This document shows positions 8,896 through 18,834 of a stretch of 64,000 bases of DNA, piece by piece (the stretch's first letter is position 1; each line of letters starts with the position of its first letter). A model generated the notes under the pieces. The model had not been told where the DNA came from. It made no database searches and saw nothing but the letters and a program-made list of their open reading frames with translations. Position numbers and translations under genes: made by a program. The stretch comes from an uncultured Gammaproteobacteria bacterium. GTDB taxonomy: Bacteria > Pseudomonadota > Gammaproteobacteria > Eutrophobiales > Eutrophobiaceae. The DNA lies in the NCBI GenBank assembly GCA_943788815.1, contig CALSRS010000003.1, positions 344,647 through 408,646 of the forward strand, written 5' to 3'.

Positions 8896-11715
8896 TTATC
8901 TGAAATGATAGTTAAACTGTATACCGTAGCTGAAGAAGGATGATGAAGGTGCATCATCTGTGTATCTACCTTCACGATCAAAGTCCTTGTCAGCAAAGTA
9001 GGCCTGACGTGCACCCAGAGGATTACGAATATACGCACCGACATCCCATGCACCGTCTATGTCACCAATACTTACCAGAGTATTCCAGTCAGCATGAACA
9101 GGCCAGGCAATATGCTCGGTAAATCCCAAAGTGTCTTGGGTGTATTCATCAGAGACGGCAAGCTTACTATTTATGCGACCGATGAACTGGTCAAACAGCG
9201 GATGCTCGTAATCCATTCCCAGGATAAATTTCCAGTCCGGGGCACGAGGTGCCTTGAAACCGGAACGATCAATATTACCTTCAAGGGCATCTGATCCAAC
9301 TTCTGCAATGGATTCCGCTGCTGTGTAACAACCTGTAGTGTCAGAGTTTAATGATTCAAACTCGGTACAACCACCGATGAATTCCACCATTTTTGATCTT
9401 TGGATGACACCCACCAATTGATAGGTCAAGCGGTCAGTCGCTGCCCAGGCTAGATCAAATTCAAAACCTCTGTTGCGCTGCTTGGCGGCGTTGGTAAGGA
9501 ACCGACCCGTTGGAGGTGAGCCTGCCAGCAGGGCAGCAAGGTCCGCAATCTCGGTCTCTACCTGCAGGTCCTTGATGCTCTGCTGGAACAGGGTTCCTGC
9601 ATAACGTACGCGACCGTCCATCAGGTTTCCTTTTGCACCGATTTCAAAGACTTCTGCTTTTTCCTTTTTAAATTCAAATTCCTTCTGACCATCTGCACCA
9701 AAGGATACATCATCACCTGTAGCCTCTACATATCTCAGACCACCTCGTGAGATACCGCGGTCAGAGGTATCAAAGCCGCCGGCCTTGAAGGCCCTGGCCC
9801 ATTTTGCATACAGACTGTGATTGTCACTTGGTCGATAGCGCAAGGTTATCTGGGGATCAATGCTGCTACTGTCATGGTGATCCTGGAAGGGACCATTTGA
9901 GAGGCCACCAGCGCGGTCAAGCCCCCATGTTGGCGCACTAATATCAATGGGTGACAGGGTGTCCCAGGCATCGGGGATGTCTGTCTCGCGGTATTCATGA
10001 GTCCAGATACCGGCCTGGCCAAAATAATCACCACATAAGCGTGCAGCAACCGGTCTTCCCAGGATATCGGTATCCGGAGCGTTACCATTGAAATCAAGAC
10101 CTGTTTCACAGCTGATGATGGCTTCACCTAGGTCTGTACGAACCCGGTCACCGCCATTGGCAGCTGATCTATGTTCAGTTGTTTGTATCAGCCCATCAGC
10201 ATCGGGATCTGGATCAATATCAAAGATCCAGGTGCTGTAAAAAGCGGTAATACCACCGTCTTTATTAACATCAGAGACACGAGCACCCACGTCTAGTGAG
10301 GCACGATCATCCATGAAATTAAAAGTTACGTTGGCAAAGGCACTCATCCACTCAGAACTCTGGTAGGGGTGATGGATACGCCTGGGTTGGCGAATCTCAG
10401 CGCGAACCGTGCGTACCGGATCCATGTTTAATGTTTCTACCTGATAGTAAACCCCTGCGGACCATTCGAGTTGACCGCCAGATGGTGAAGAAACCCTTAT
10501 TTCACCGCTTTGCATATCAAATAATTCGGTACGAAATGCGGCTTCCATCAGGTAGGGTGACTCGTCTGTGGATTCAAAGGTATCGCGTTCATAATCGATA
10601 TTCGCATACGTGCCTTCAATGGTAATTCCATTGTCCAGTTCGTATCGACCACCCAGACGTATGGTCCAGGCGTCCAGAGGTTCACGCGAGGTTAAGTTGC
10701 CATCGGGAAGCAGTGTCCGGGCGATTTCTCGTATGTCCAGTAGTCCAGATCGGGCATCGTCGTTGTTAATACCCTGAATAGGGGCAGGGAAACTACCTGC
10801 GCCTTCTTGAACACCCACTTTACCAAAACCATCTGAACATTGAGGTACCTCAACGGCCAGTTCATCAGTAAATTCGGGAATCTGACCAGGTACTAACACC
10901 GCAAAGTTGTCATGTAGCCAGGGACCAAGAGTCAAACAGACCGCGTTGGTATCGCCATCAGAACGACGACCCATAAATTCAATCTTGGCCGTTCCTTCGA
11001 AGTTATCTGTCGGTGTCCATCTCAGGGTGACACGACCGCCATAATCTTCGCGATTAGGAAATGAGCGGCCGGTAAAAGCATCTTTTAGGTGACCGGTGGT
11101 CTGGTCCCATTGACCAGCAACACGTATACCGATGGTATCGGTTAATGGGCCACCAAAGGCACCATCAAAACTCTTGCGACCAAAGTTACCAAATTCGGCA
11201 CTGACATCACCTTCCCAGGCTTCTGTTGGTCCTTTGGTAGTGATACTAAACGCACCAGCGGTAGCGTTCTGACCAAAGTAAACTGGTTGCGGTCCGGTAA
11301 GTACCTCGATACGTTCTACGTCCATAAAGGCACCCTTGATCATGGAAGGTCGTCCCATATGAACACCATCAACAAAAACGGGTGCAGACTGTTCCACACT
11401 CATGGCAGCAACGTCGTTGCCCATACCACGAATGGTGACGGAGTGTTCGTGTAATGATTCATTCATTTCCACTGAAGGTGAAAATTGTCCCAGGTCTTCC
11501 ATGGTGCGGAAACCTTGTTGGGTCAATTCTGCTCCGGTGACCGCATGAATGGAGATGGGTACCTCCTGGAGTGACTGTTCGCGACGTTGTGCCGTAACGA
11601 TCACTTCTTCCAGCGCCTGACTATAGACAGGACCTGAGGTTATCCCAATCGTTAATGCTAAGGCACTGTAAAACGCCTTGTTGATTGGTAAATTTATCCA
11701 GTTACATTTGAGCAT
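8896..11715 (-). CDS. TonB-dependent outer-membrane receptor (intact copy)
   Basis: Energy-coupled outer-membrane importer, 939 residues. A signal peptide (cleavage near VYSQA) precedes a TonB-box-like EEVIVTAQRREQSLQEVPIS, the plug domain (about residues 45-170, with GQFSPSVEMN, TIRGMGNDVAAM, PVFVDGVHMGRP, IEVLTGPQPVYFGQNATAGAF) and a barrel ending in NYHFR, the usual terminal aromatic signal. It is the closest relative in the window of the frameshifted receptor downstream. The start has a GGGGGAG ribosome site. No FecA-type signalling extension is present. The substrate is unknown; the linked DUF1592/DUF1552 genes argue for an organic substrate and not for iron-siderophore. Confidence 0.93.
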   Translation of the reverse strand: MLKCNWINLPINKAFYSALALTIGITSGPVYSQALEEVIVTAQRREQSLQEVPISIHAVTGAELTQQGFRTMEDLGQFSPSVEMNESLHEHSVTIRGMGNDVAAMSVEQSAPVFVDGVHMGRPSMIKGAFMDVERIEVLTGPQPVYFGQNATAGAFSITTKGPTEAWEGDVSAEFGNFGRKSFDGAFGGPLTDTIGIRVAGQWDQTTGHLKDAFTGRSFPNREDYGGRVTLRWTPTDNFEGTAKIEFMGRRSDGDTNAVCLTLGPWLHDNFAVLVPGQIPEFTDELAVEVPQCSDGFGKVGVQEGAGSFPAPIQGINNDDARSGLLDIREIARTLLPDGNLTSREPLDAWTIRLGGRYELDNGITIEGTYANIDYERDTFESTDESPYLMEAAFRTELFDMQSGEIRVSSPSGGQLEWSAGVYYQVETLNMDPVRTVRAEIRQPRRIHHPYQSSEWMSAFANVTFNFMDDRASLDVGARVSDVNKDGGITAFYSTWIFDIDPDPDADGLIQTTEHRSAANGGDRVRTDLGEAIISCETGLDFNGNAPDTDILGRPVAARLCGDYFGQAGIWTHEYRETDIPDAWDTLSPIDISAPTWGLDRAGGLSNGPFQDHHDSSSIDPQITLRYRPSDNHSLYAKWARAFKAGGFDTSDRGISRGGLRYVEATGDDVSFGADGQKEFEFKKEKAEVFEIGAKGNLMDGRVRYAGTLFQQSIKDLQVETEIADLAALLAGSPPTGRFLTNAAKQRNRGFEFDLAWAATDRLTYQLVGVIQRSKMVEFIGGCTEFESLNSDTTGCYTAAESIAEVGSDALEGNIDRSGFKAPRAPDWKFILGMDYEHPLFDQFIGRINSKLAVSDEYTQDTLGFTEHIAWPVHADWNTLVSIGDIDGAWDVGAYIRNPLGARQAYFADKDFDREGRYTDDAPSSSFFSYGIQFNYHFR

Positions 11716-12094
11716 AGCTCCCCCTTAAAATAGGTATGAAAATATAAATAAGTACTAAAGTATTTACATCATTAATGTTGCTAAATTCTTACACTCATTA
11801 AAAGTACAGAAAAACGTAAAAATTTTCTAGCAAACTAGCGCTAAAATACTTTGATTACCTATATATTTCAAGCAGAAAGCTAAATTAATTTAAGAATCAT
11901 GAGGAGGGTAACTAGTATAAGTTGCCCATTAATTGCTCGATTTGTTGTATAAAAACAAAAAAATTAATTATTTGATATCAAATAAATAGATATTTATATA
12001 TAAAACAATAGGTTATAACCCATTAACGAGTGTTTCAGCGACTATTTTTTAAAACTATTGTTAATAGCGAGAAATAACAACCAGGTTGTTATTT
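11716..12094. other. Intergenic promoter region of the TonB receptor
   Basis: AT-rich, no gene seen. It contains a perfect 14-base palindrome ATTTGATATCAAAT (11970-11983), a palindrome GGTTATAACC (12011-12020) and an AT-rich hairpin at its right end that may terminate the MBL gene. The TTGATATC core recurs upstream of two other genes of this region. Confidence 0.5.
12072..12094 (-). terminator. Possible terminator of MBL-fold hydrolase
   Basis: Inverted repeat AATAACAAC / GTTGTTATT directly after the stop codon. The stem is AT-rich and the T-run on the minus strand is short and interrupted, so this is a weak candidate. Confidence 0.45.
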
Positions 12095-13042
12095 TTAATC
12101 TATCAATCCACGTTCTATACGTAGCCTTTCTATATAGGCGCGCTCAAAGCCATCGACAATCCAGCGATAGCCTTCGGGGTCGATGAAGGGGTTTGGAGAT
12201 GCTCCTTGTTTCGCCATTTCTATTTTAGTTTCGAAATTAAACCAGTAGCCATGACCGGCAAGGAAGATATCCACGGGTAAGGCCTTCAACTTGGCAAACG
12301 CATAGGCAAAGTCTTCAGGCATATTTGGATAATCGGGATTGCCCACAAGAGCCTCATCGGGGTTCATGCGCATACCGCAAAAGAAGGCGACATTATATTT
12401 CTTACCATTATCTTCTGCCACCATACTAAAGGTCGTACATCCCTTACTGTGTCCAGCGGTGAGATGCGCGGTGAGAACAGTATCGCCTAGACGGACCTTT
12501 TCTAGATCGGTGATGATCCTGTCGACTTTTACCGGTGCCCATCTACCTCGATCTCTAAAGTCGGTTTCACCACCGGATTCCATGACATGGGCATCATCTG
12601 CCATTGCCATGGTGGTTGCGCCGGTTAATTCCTTCATCATGGCATGACCACCCACATGATCGATGTGTGCGTGCAATGTGAGTAGATATTTTACATCTTC
12701 AAGTTTGAATCCAAGTTTTTGAATATTGCTGGCGATGTCCGGGACAAATTCTTCCAGGGAAGTATCAATAATTATATGACCTTCAGGTGTAGTAATCAGA
12801 TAGGAAGGGTAGTGAGAAACGGCGCTAACAGAATAGATATTATCGATAATATTGAGAGGCTCAATGCGGATCGTGCGTGTTGGGTCATCTGCCTCGGGTG
12901 AAAATGCACTGGGGCCGGTGCCCATGAGCTGCTGGGAGATGACGATACTATTGGTAGTTAATAATATTAGTGTAGTAGCAAGTAAATTAAAGGACTTAAA
13001 TAGGCCAGCTGAAAAATCTGTCTGGATAAAATGACGTTTCAT
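12095..13042 (-). CDS. Exported MBL-fold metallo-hydrolase, subclass B3-like
   Basis: Metallo-beta-lactamase-fold hydrolase of 315 residues with an N-terminal signal or anchor segment (about 15-37). The zinc motif HAHIDH (residues 124-129) has the HxHxDH form typical of B3 enzymes; further ligands are H198 in TAGHSKG and H264 in LAGHGYWF, so both metal sites look complete. Members of this fold cleave beta-lactams, lactones, esters and other bonds; the substrate is not known. It lies between the ankyrin gene of triad 1 and the TonB receptor on the same strand, but is cut off from the former by a terminator. The ribosome site CTTTCGGGGGGAAG is shared word for word with the frameshifted receptor. 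Confidence 0.88.
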   Translation of the reverse strand: MKRHFIQTDFSAGLFKSFNLLATTLILLTTNSIVISQQLMGTGPSAFSPEADDPTRTIRIEPLNIIDNIYSVSAVSHYPSYLITTPEGHIIIDTSLEEFVPDIASNIQKLGFKLEDVKYLLTLHAHIDHVGGHAMMKELTGATTMAMADDAHVMESGGETDFRDRGRWAPVKVDRIITDLEKVRLGDTVLTAHLTAGHSKGCTTFSMVAEDNGKKYNVAFFCGMRMNPDEALVGNPDYPNMPEDFAYAFAKLKALPVDIFLAGHGYWFNFETKIEMAKQGASPNPFIDPEGYRWIVDGFERAYIERLRIERGLID

Positions 13043-13136
13043 ATCTTCCCCCCGAAAGTGTGACCAGAGAAATCCGGCCTCTTATATATAAAAATATCTA
13101 CAGGAGAATATTACGATTAATCATTTATTCTGTCCA

Positions 13137-13175
13137 AAATAAAAAAAGGAGATGAAATCAGATTCCATCTCCTTC
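13137..13175 (-). terminator. Rho-independent terminator of triad 1
   Basis: Stem AAGGAGATG / CATCTCCTT flanking an 11-base loop (13146-13174), followed on the minus strand by seven T, A and four T. It ends the DUF1592-DUF1552-ankyrin operon before the MBL gene. Confidence 0.85.
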
Positions 13176-13197
13176 ATGAAGTAAGTTTGTAAACTGG

Positions 13198-15042
13198 TTA
13201 TTGTTGCTGTTGTTGGGCCTCTCTTTCGGCCTTTTGCTGGGCCCTGATCTCATCTCTTCTTGCGTCGATGACGACATCCACTTCAAGTCCACCTCGACCC
13301 AGTATGCATGTACCTTTTGGTCCTGCAGGGCTCGATTTGCTGCCTCCAAGAGATTCCAGAACCTCCATAGTGGAATCTCTGGGTGAAGTTCTATCCAGTA
13401 GTCCAAAGACGTTTTCTCCTGAGGCAAGACTCCAGGGGGTACGTCCACATCCATTCATGGCATTGACGTTCGCACCTTCCTCAACCAGGAATTTTATGAG
13501 GTTGTCGGCGCCGATAAAGGAGGCGGCATGTAACGCTGTCCAGCCAGTGGCTGTGGATTCATTCACATCTGCACCCAATTCTACGAGTCTTTTGACCGCG
13601 CCTATCGCCCGACGCTCCTCCAGTGGTGTAAAGTCATTCTTTTTCCCTAATCCGGCGGCAACCATCAATGGCGTGCCATTCCCGAGGATCTGGTTGTCAT
13701 CTGCATAGCTTGTGGTTTGCTCCTCGAAGATAGTCCGATCAACTTCCGTTCGAACGTTAGGGTTTGCACCATGTTCTAGTAACAGCTCCATCCCTGAATT
13801 ATCCAGTGCCGCGGATGCCAGCATGAAGGGTGTTGCGCCTTCCAGGTTAAGCCAGGTCAGGCTGTCCAGGCGCAGACGAGGAGGTGAGTATTTCATTTTT
13901 GCATTAACATCAGCGCCTCTTGCTAACAACGCTTCTGCCAGTTCATGCATGTTATTTCCAGGCAACGGGACAGAGGTCTCTCCATCAGCATATTCAGTAT
14001 TTACCGCACCTTCAACGATATATAAACCCACATCCGGGTCTTCGAGCTGAAGCTTTTCTTCTGCAGTCAGTGTATCTATTGGTTTGCACAGGGAGTCAGA
14101 ACGGAAACCACATACTCGAGTCGCTTCACTAATCTCAAAACCATGGAGTAATTTAAGTCCATCACGCATGGCGTAGTGGAGCGCTGTCATTCCATTTGCA
14201 TCAGCAACATTTGGGTTGGCGCCTTCTTCCAGCAAATACACAGCCAGATCTTCATGTCCCCAGGAACTAGCTATAACCAGTGCTGATCCATCCTCTACCG
14301 AGCTTGCATTGACATCGGCGCCGCGAGCCACTAATTGCCTGGCCGTGGTCATGTCTCCAACTCTGGCTGCGAACATCAAGGGTGTATAACCACCCTGGGG
14401 TACACTTTGAACGTTTGCGGCGTATCCACCCATAAACATTGGCGAGTAATTCGTTTCATCCTTGAGCATAATAGTACTCGCAGAGACATTCGCTCCGGCA
14501 TCGATTAACAGCCTGGCTGCATCCGGATTTCTAAACGAGATTGCCCACATTAAAGCGGACTGACCACGTCTTGGTTCGGTTGCGTTTACATTAGCACCTT
14601 TATCTATCAGAGATTTTACAATTTGTGTAATACCAGTTCTCGCCGCTGTCATTAGCGGAGTCTCCCCGCTCCACATAGCAGTGTTGGGATTTGCCCCGGC
14701 CTTTAATAGTACTGAGACCATTTCCGGATTGCGGTTTTTGATAGCAAGGGAAAGTGGCGTTACACCAATATCGTTTCCAGCATTGACGTCTGCTTTCGCC
14801 TTGATGAGCTGATTCACAGCATCCTTGTTGTCCCAATACACAGCCCATAAAAGGGTAGTAGCCCCGTCAGCCTGGACGGTATTCACATCTGCTTTTAGTT
14901 TCAAAGATGCAGAAACAGTCTCCCAGTCCTGTTTTTTACTCGCGTTAAGCATGTCATGCCCAGGGGTTGCCTGGGCATGAGAGGAGATTAAAAACATTAG
15001 TGATAAAAGGCCGTGAACAAACGGTTGTTTAAGGTGCTTCAT
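13198..15042 (-). CDS. Exported ankyrin-repeat protein (triad 1)
   Basis: Secreted or periplasmic ankyrin solenoid, 614 residues. A signal peptide (residues 1-25, ending SHAQA) is followed by ankyrin repeats to about residue 295, an insertion of about 90 residues containing the pair C311/C319 (VCGFRSDSLCK), more repeats, and a tail with CILGRGGLEVD (C579) and a glutamine-rich end. The insertion and the tail motif are also in the triad 2 ankyrin protein and absent from triad 3. I choose the ATG at 15042, which has an AAGAGG ribosome site and gives a clean signal peptide; an upstream start nine codons earlier is less likely. It follows DUF1552 by 28 bases. Role probably scaffold or chaperone for the cytochrome pair (inference). 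Confidence 0.88.
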   Translation of the reverse strand: MKHLKQPFVHGLLSLMFLISSHAQATPGHDMLNASKKQDWETVSASLKLKADVNTVQADGATTLLWAVYWDNKDAVNQLIKAKADVNAGNDIGVTPLSLAIKNRNPEMVSVLLKAGANPNTAMWSGETPLMTAARTGITQIVKSLIDKGANVNATEPRRGQSALMWAISFRNPDAARLLIDAGANVSASTIMLKDETNYSPMFMGGYAANVQSVPQGGYTPLMFAARVGDMTTARQLVARGADVNASSVEDGSALVIASSWGHEDLAVYLLEEGANPNVADANGMTALHYAMRDGLKLLHGFEISEATRVCGFRSDSLCKPIDTLTAEEKLQLEDPDVGLYIVEGAVNTEYADGETSVPLPGNNMHELAEALLARGADVNAKMKYSPPRLRLDSLTWLNLEGATPFMLASAALDNSGMELLLEHGANPNVRTEVDRTIFEEQTTSYADDNQILGNGTPLMVAAGLGKKNDFTPLEERRAIGAVKRLVELGADVNESTATGWTALHAASFIGADNLIKFLVEEGANVNAMNGCGRTPWSLASGENVFGLLDRTSPRDSTMEVLESLGGSKSSPAGPKGTCILGRGGLEVDVVIDARRDEIRAQQKAEREAQQQQQ

Positions 15043-15070
15043 AGTTAACCTCTTATATCGTCGATACAAA

Positions 15071-16417
15071 TTATGCCTTCACACCAAGATCAAGTGGACC
15101 CGATGATATTCCAAGTTCACCACCAAAACTCTCGGTCTCAATTCCAAACGAGTTGAGCATGGTGACATGGAGGTTAGCCAGCGGTGTGCCTTCTGCATAT
15201 TCAATATGACCACTTTGTTTGAATAATTTACCCTTAGCGCCACCAAGTAAGGCAACAGGTATATTCCACTGATTATGGACATCGGCATCACCCATGCCGG
15301 CACCATAAACAATCATGGAATTATCCAGCAATGAAGAACCATCAATGTCTTTGGTGGCTTCCATTTTGTTGAGGAATTCACCAAACATCTGCGCATGGAA
15401 GACATCTATTTCACCTGCCTGGCGCTTTCTGTTTGGATCACCACGATGGTGAGTAAGCGGATGGTACGGATCAGTATGGCCCAGTTGGGTATATACCATT
15501 TCACTATATTCACGGGCTACCATGAAGGTGAATACTCGTGTCATGTCAGTCTGGAAGGCCAGTACCAGCAGGTCATACATCAATCGCAAGTGCTCTTCAT
15601 GAGGGGGTATCCCAAGGGGTTTTTCCATTTCGGGCAATTCGATATCAGTTTTTGATTCTGCCATCTGCACCCTGAATTCAACTTCACGTACCGCTTCTAG
15701 ATACTCACCTAATTTGTTGCTGTCATCAGCACCAATGCGTTTATTTATGCGGCTAGTCTCTTCTTTTACAAAATCTAGAATACTGTATTGGCGCCCGATT
15801 CTTTGCTGTCGTGCCTTGGCATCTGTGCCGCCATCACCGAACAACCTCTCAAAAATTTCTCTTGGGCGATGTTCCATGGGTAATGGTGTCGTCGGGCTGG
15901 CCCAGGAAATGGTATTGGTATAGGCAGAGCTATATCCCCCAGCTGACTGTCCTGCCAGCTCCGCGGCATTTTCTATACATAATTGCAGTGAAGACAAAGG
16001 TGTTTCCTGACCAAACTTTTCTGCAAATACCTGGTCAACGGATTTTCCGCAATGAATTTCACTCAATGATTTATTTGGTTTTACACCGGTTAACCACATG
16101 GAACTCCCACCCACATGTCCGCTAACACTCTCGGATTCACCATTATCCAGGTTACTTAAAACCAGTAATTGGTCGCGATGATCTTCCCAATGTTTCAGGA
16201 CCTGGGTAATTTCGTAATTGGCTCCAGCGGCTTTAGGCCGAAAGACATCTCTGATGATTCCGTTGGGAGTGTAGTTGTAACCTACCCTAAGCGGTATGTT
16301 CACATCACCGGTATTTGCCAGTGCCGGGATCATCGAATCCAGCATGGGTAGGGCCACTGATGCCCCAAGTCCTTGTAAAAATGTTCGCCGTGGAATGGCT
16401 TTCTTGAAGATCATCAT
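15071..16417 (-). CDS. Tat-exported DUF1552 protein (triad 1)
   Basis: DUF1552 family protein of 448 residues, exported folded by the Tat route: RRTFLQG lies 10 residues from the start and a hydrophobic stretch follows. The family is thought to be related to the alkaline-phosphatase-like DUF1501 group, but no enzyme activity is established. Highly conserved in both this and the triad 2 copy: HVGGSSM, ENAAELAGQS, YTNTISW, PLPMEHRPREIFERLFGD, MVAREYSE, HTDPYHPLTHHRGD. The start overlaps the stop of the DUF1592 gene by four bases (ATGA), so the two are translationally coupled and likely work as a pair, as such proteins do in planctomycetes. Confidence 0.9.
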   Translation of the reverse strand: MMIFKKAIPRRTFLQGLGASVALPMLDSMIPALANTGDVNIPLRVGYNYTPNGIIRDVFRPKAAGANYEITQVLKHWEDHRDQLLVLSNLDNGESESVSGHVGGSSMWLTGVKPNKSLSEIHCGKSVDQVFAEKFGQETPLSSLQLCIENAAELAGQSAGGYSSAYTNTISWASPTTPLPMEHRPREIFERLFGDGGTDAKARQQRIGRQYSILDFVKEETSRINKRIGADDSNKLGEYLEAVREVEFRVQMAESKTDIELPEMEKPLGIPPHEEHLRLMYDLLVLAFQTDMTRVFTFMVAREYSEMVYTQLGHTDPYHPLTHHRGDPNRKRQAGEIDVFHAQMFGEFLNKMEATKDIDGSSLLDNSMIVYGAGMGDADVHNQWNIPVALLGGAKGKLFKQSGHIEYAEGTPLANLHVTMLNSFGIETESFGGELGISSGPLDLGVKA

Positions 16418-18834
16418 GAGTCTGTCCTCCTCATAGTAAATGGTAAACTTTTAACAATGCCTAACACTAAATCTGCAAACCGATAGTCATTATCTTCGGA
16501 ATTATGGACGATATTTCTGACGGTTGCCATATCATAATATTGAAGGTCCCGGCCGATGGCATAGGTCAGTAGCTTTTGTGTAAAAGCACTGGCAATAACC
16601 TCGGAATTACTCAGCAGCGCCTTTTGTAGTTCGGCTGGCCCCTGAAAGGTGGAACCATCCGGGAGCATCCCCGATGAATCTATAGGTTCACCGGCATCCT
16701 CAGTTCGCCATTGGCCGATAGGGTTGAAGTTCTCCAGGCCAAAGCCTATGGGATCCATGCGGTTATGGCAGACAGCGCAGACCGGATTGGCACGGTGCTT
16801 TTCCATTGCCTGACGCATGGTGAGTTTCTTGCCTGTATCATCATCTTCTTTCAATGGCGGAATAACGGTGGGTGGTGGTGGTGGTGGCGCCGCCATTATA
16901 TTTTCCAGTACCCATTTTCCTCTCAATACTGGAGATGTCCTGTTAGGGTAGGAAGTGATTGCCAGCACAGCGCCCTGGGCCAACAGACCTTTCTGATTTT
17001 CATCACTAATGTTGACCTTACGGAACTTGTTGCCATAAACATCTGGTATTCCATAGTGCCTGGCCAGGCGCTCATTAACAAATTTGTAGTCTGCGCGGAA
17101 CATGTCGAGTATAGAACGGTTATTCTGGAAAATACTTGCCAGATATAACTGGGTTTCAGTAAGAAAATCCTTACGCAGGTTTTCATCAAAATCCGGGAAC
17201 AGTTCGAGGTTCTTATTCGTGTGTGGAAGATTGCGTAATAATAGCCACTGTTCAGCAAAATTGTTTACCAGTGTTTGTGAACGCTCGTCTTTCAGCATTC
17301 TCTTAACTTGTTGCTCTATGAGTTTTGGATCCTTGAGTTTTCCCTGTTCAGCTGCACTTAGGAGTTGATCATCGGGGATGCTGCTCCACAGGAAAAACGA
17401 CAAACGCGACGCAAGTTCAAGGTCATTCAGTTCATAATTACTATCTTCCGCAACATTTCTAGGGTCACTTTCTAATCTGAATAGGAAGTCTATGTTTACC
17501 AGCAGTCCCTCTATTGCCATCTGTATGCCTGCCTCAAATGAACCATATTGGTCCTTACCTGTTTCAAAGAGTGACAACAAAGGTCTAATGTCTTCATCAG
17601 CAACAGGTCGTCGGTATGCAATGCGTGCAAGGCTAGACAAGATTTCCTTCGCACATGCTGGCTCATCCCTTTTTACTTTTGGTGTACAGACAAAGATCTT
17701 TTCCCGGCTTGCTGTATTACCCGGACCCTGAGGATTAAATGGACCAGTTACGGAAATACTGCTCACAGAAGGATCAGTCCATGCCCTTTCATATTCTCTC
17801 TGCAGTCTGGCACTAAAGTAATTGTCGTAGCTCTGCGGGGGAACCTGGCCTTCCCAGGCAAAGTTTTCTTCCAGGAATGCGACCTGGATTTGACGCTCAC
17901 CTGCCTGAACAGGAATCCTGATCTTCAGGTCTTTATCTGCGTTACGTTCATACTGGGCCTGATCAGGATCCGGCGGAAGCGTATCTGCACGCCCACTTCC
18001 AAGCGCCAGACCAACATTTTTACCGCCTACCGTGAGTACATCTACACGTTTTCCATCGATTCGCACTTCTAGTTGATGAGGTCGATTCACGCCAATGACG
18101 AAGGCGCCGGTATCGGTTCTTAAAAGCCGAACACTAATCTCATACTCACCATCCAGAGGAAAACGATGATTTGCTGCAAGCCCACCGCGGGTGCCAAACG
18201 GCAGGTCTTCATTCATTCTGTCATTTTGTAATACGAAAGGTGACACCACGTACTGACTGGTGTCTGCATCGATGGTGTGGTCACCTACCGCCAGTCGACT
18301 CACCTGACGAGCGACTGACATATATTTTTCCATTAGGATAGGTGATACAGAAAGCAGGTCACCCAGATTATCAAAGCCACCGGAATTATCCGGGGGCAAT
18401 AACTCTGCTGCATTGATATTGACGCCTAGTAGATCTCGAACCACATTGGAGTACTCTGTTCGATTGAGACGGTGAGCAGTAACGGTCCTGCCAGGATTCG
18501 GGTTGGCTTCTACCAGTGCGTTCAATTCAGTAGCCAGGTGCGCCGCCATGGAGGTGTAGAACTCATCGTTTGGTCGGGGCATTCCTACCGGAGGCATCGA
18601 TTTGGTCTGGAGCTTTAACAGGACCTTTTCCCATAGCGCAGGATCTTCGCCCAGGTCATTTAGGTTTGCTATATCCAGCATCAGGTTGGCTGTCTTCAGG
18701 GTCTCGTTATGGCATGACACACAATACTGGTTCATGGTATCGCGATAATCAGGTATGGAATCCTGTGCCTGTACTGTATTTAATGCAGTTAACAAAAATA
18801 TTGTTAACACTGATACATTATTAAAACTTTTCAA
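16414..18834 (-). CDS. Diheme DUF1592-family (planctomycete-type) cytochrome, triad 1
   Basis: Large exported protein with two haem c sites: CVSCH near residue 38 and CAVCH near residue 686. Order of parts: signal peptide (ends VQAQ), PSCyt-type haem segment, DUF1587-like AHRLNRTEYSNVVRDLLG, a beta-rich middle region, DUF1595-like ILSSLARIAYRRPV, DUF1592-like LASRLSFFLWSSIPDD, a proline run before DUF1588 (MDPIGFGLENF), and a DUF1585 end (LLTYAIGRDLQYYDM). I choose the TTG at 18834, which has AAAGGAG seven bases upstream and gives a clean signal peptide; a GTG eight codons upstream (18858) is the alternative. It is the first gene of the triad and overlaps DUF1552. Likely an electron-transfer or oxidative enzyme; substrate unknown. 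Confidence 0.9.
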   Translation of the reverse strand: MKSFNNVSVLTIFLLTALNTVQAQDSIPDYRDTMNQYCVSCHNETLKTANLMLDIANLNDLGEDPALWEKVLLKLQTKSMPPVGMPRPNDEFYTSMAAHLATELNALVEANPNPGRTVTAHRLNRTEYSNVVRDLLGVNINAAELLPPDNSGGFDNLGDLLSVSPILMEKYMSVARQVSRLAVGDHTIDADTSQYVVSPFVLQNDRMNEDLPFGTRGGLAANHRFPLDGEYEISVRLLRTDTGAFVIGVNRPHQLEVRIDGKRVDVLTVGGKNVGLALGSGRADTLPPDPDQAQYERNADKDLKIRIPVQAGERQIQVAFLEENFAWEGQVPPQSYDNYFSARLQREYERAWTDPSVSSISVTGPFNPQGPGNTASREKIFVCTPKVKRDEPACAKEILSSLARIAYRRPVADEDIRPLLSLFETGKDQYGSFEAGIQMAIEGLLVNIDFLFRLESDPRNVAEDSNYELNDLELASRLSFFLWSSIPDDQLLSAAEQGKLKDPKLIEQQVKRMLKDERSQTLVNNFAEQWLLLRNLPHTNKNLELFPDFDENLRKDFLTETQLYLASIFQNNRSILDMFRADYKFVNERLARHYGIPDVYGNKFRKVNISDENQKGLLAQGAVLAITSYPNRTSPVLRGKWVLENIMAAPPPPPPTVIPPLKEDDDTGKKLTMRQAMEKHRANPVCAVCHNRMDPIGFGLENFNPIGQWRTEDAGEPIDSSGMLPDGSTFQGPAELQKALLSNSEVIASAFTQKLLTYAIGRDLQYYDMATVRNIVHNSEDNDYRFADLVLGIVKSLPFTMRRTDS

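Noticed and set aside
13158..13454. 98-codon minus-strand frame overlapping the end of ankyrin 1
   Set aside because: Out of frame with the ankyrin protein, runs through its terminator, and has no ribosome site.
13268..14050. Plus-strand frames of 146 and 112 codons opposite ankyrin 1
   Set aside because: Mirror frames of ankyrin repeats; such repeats often leave long antisense frames. No ribosome site.
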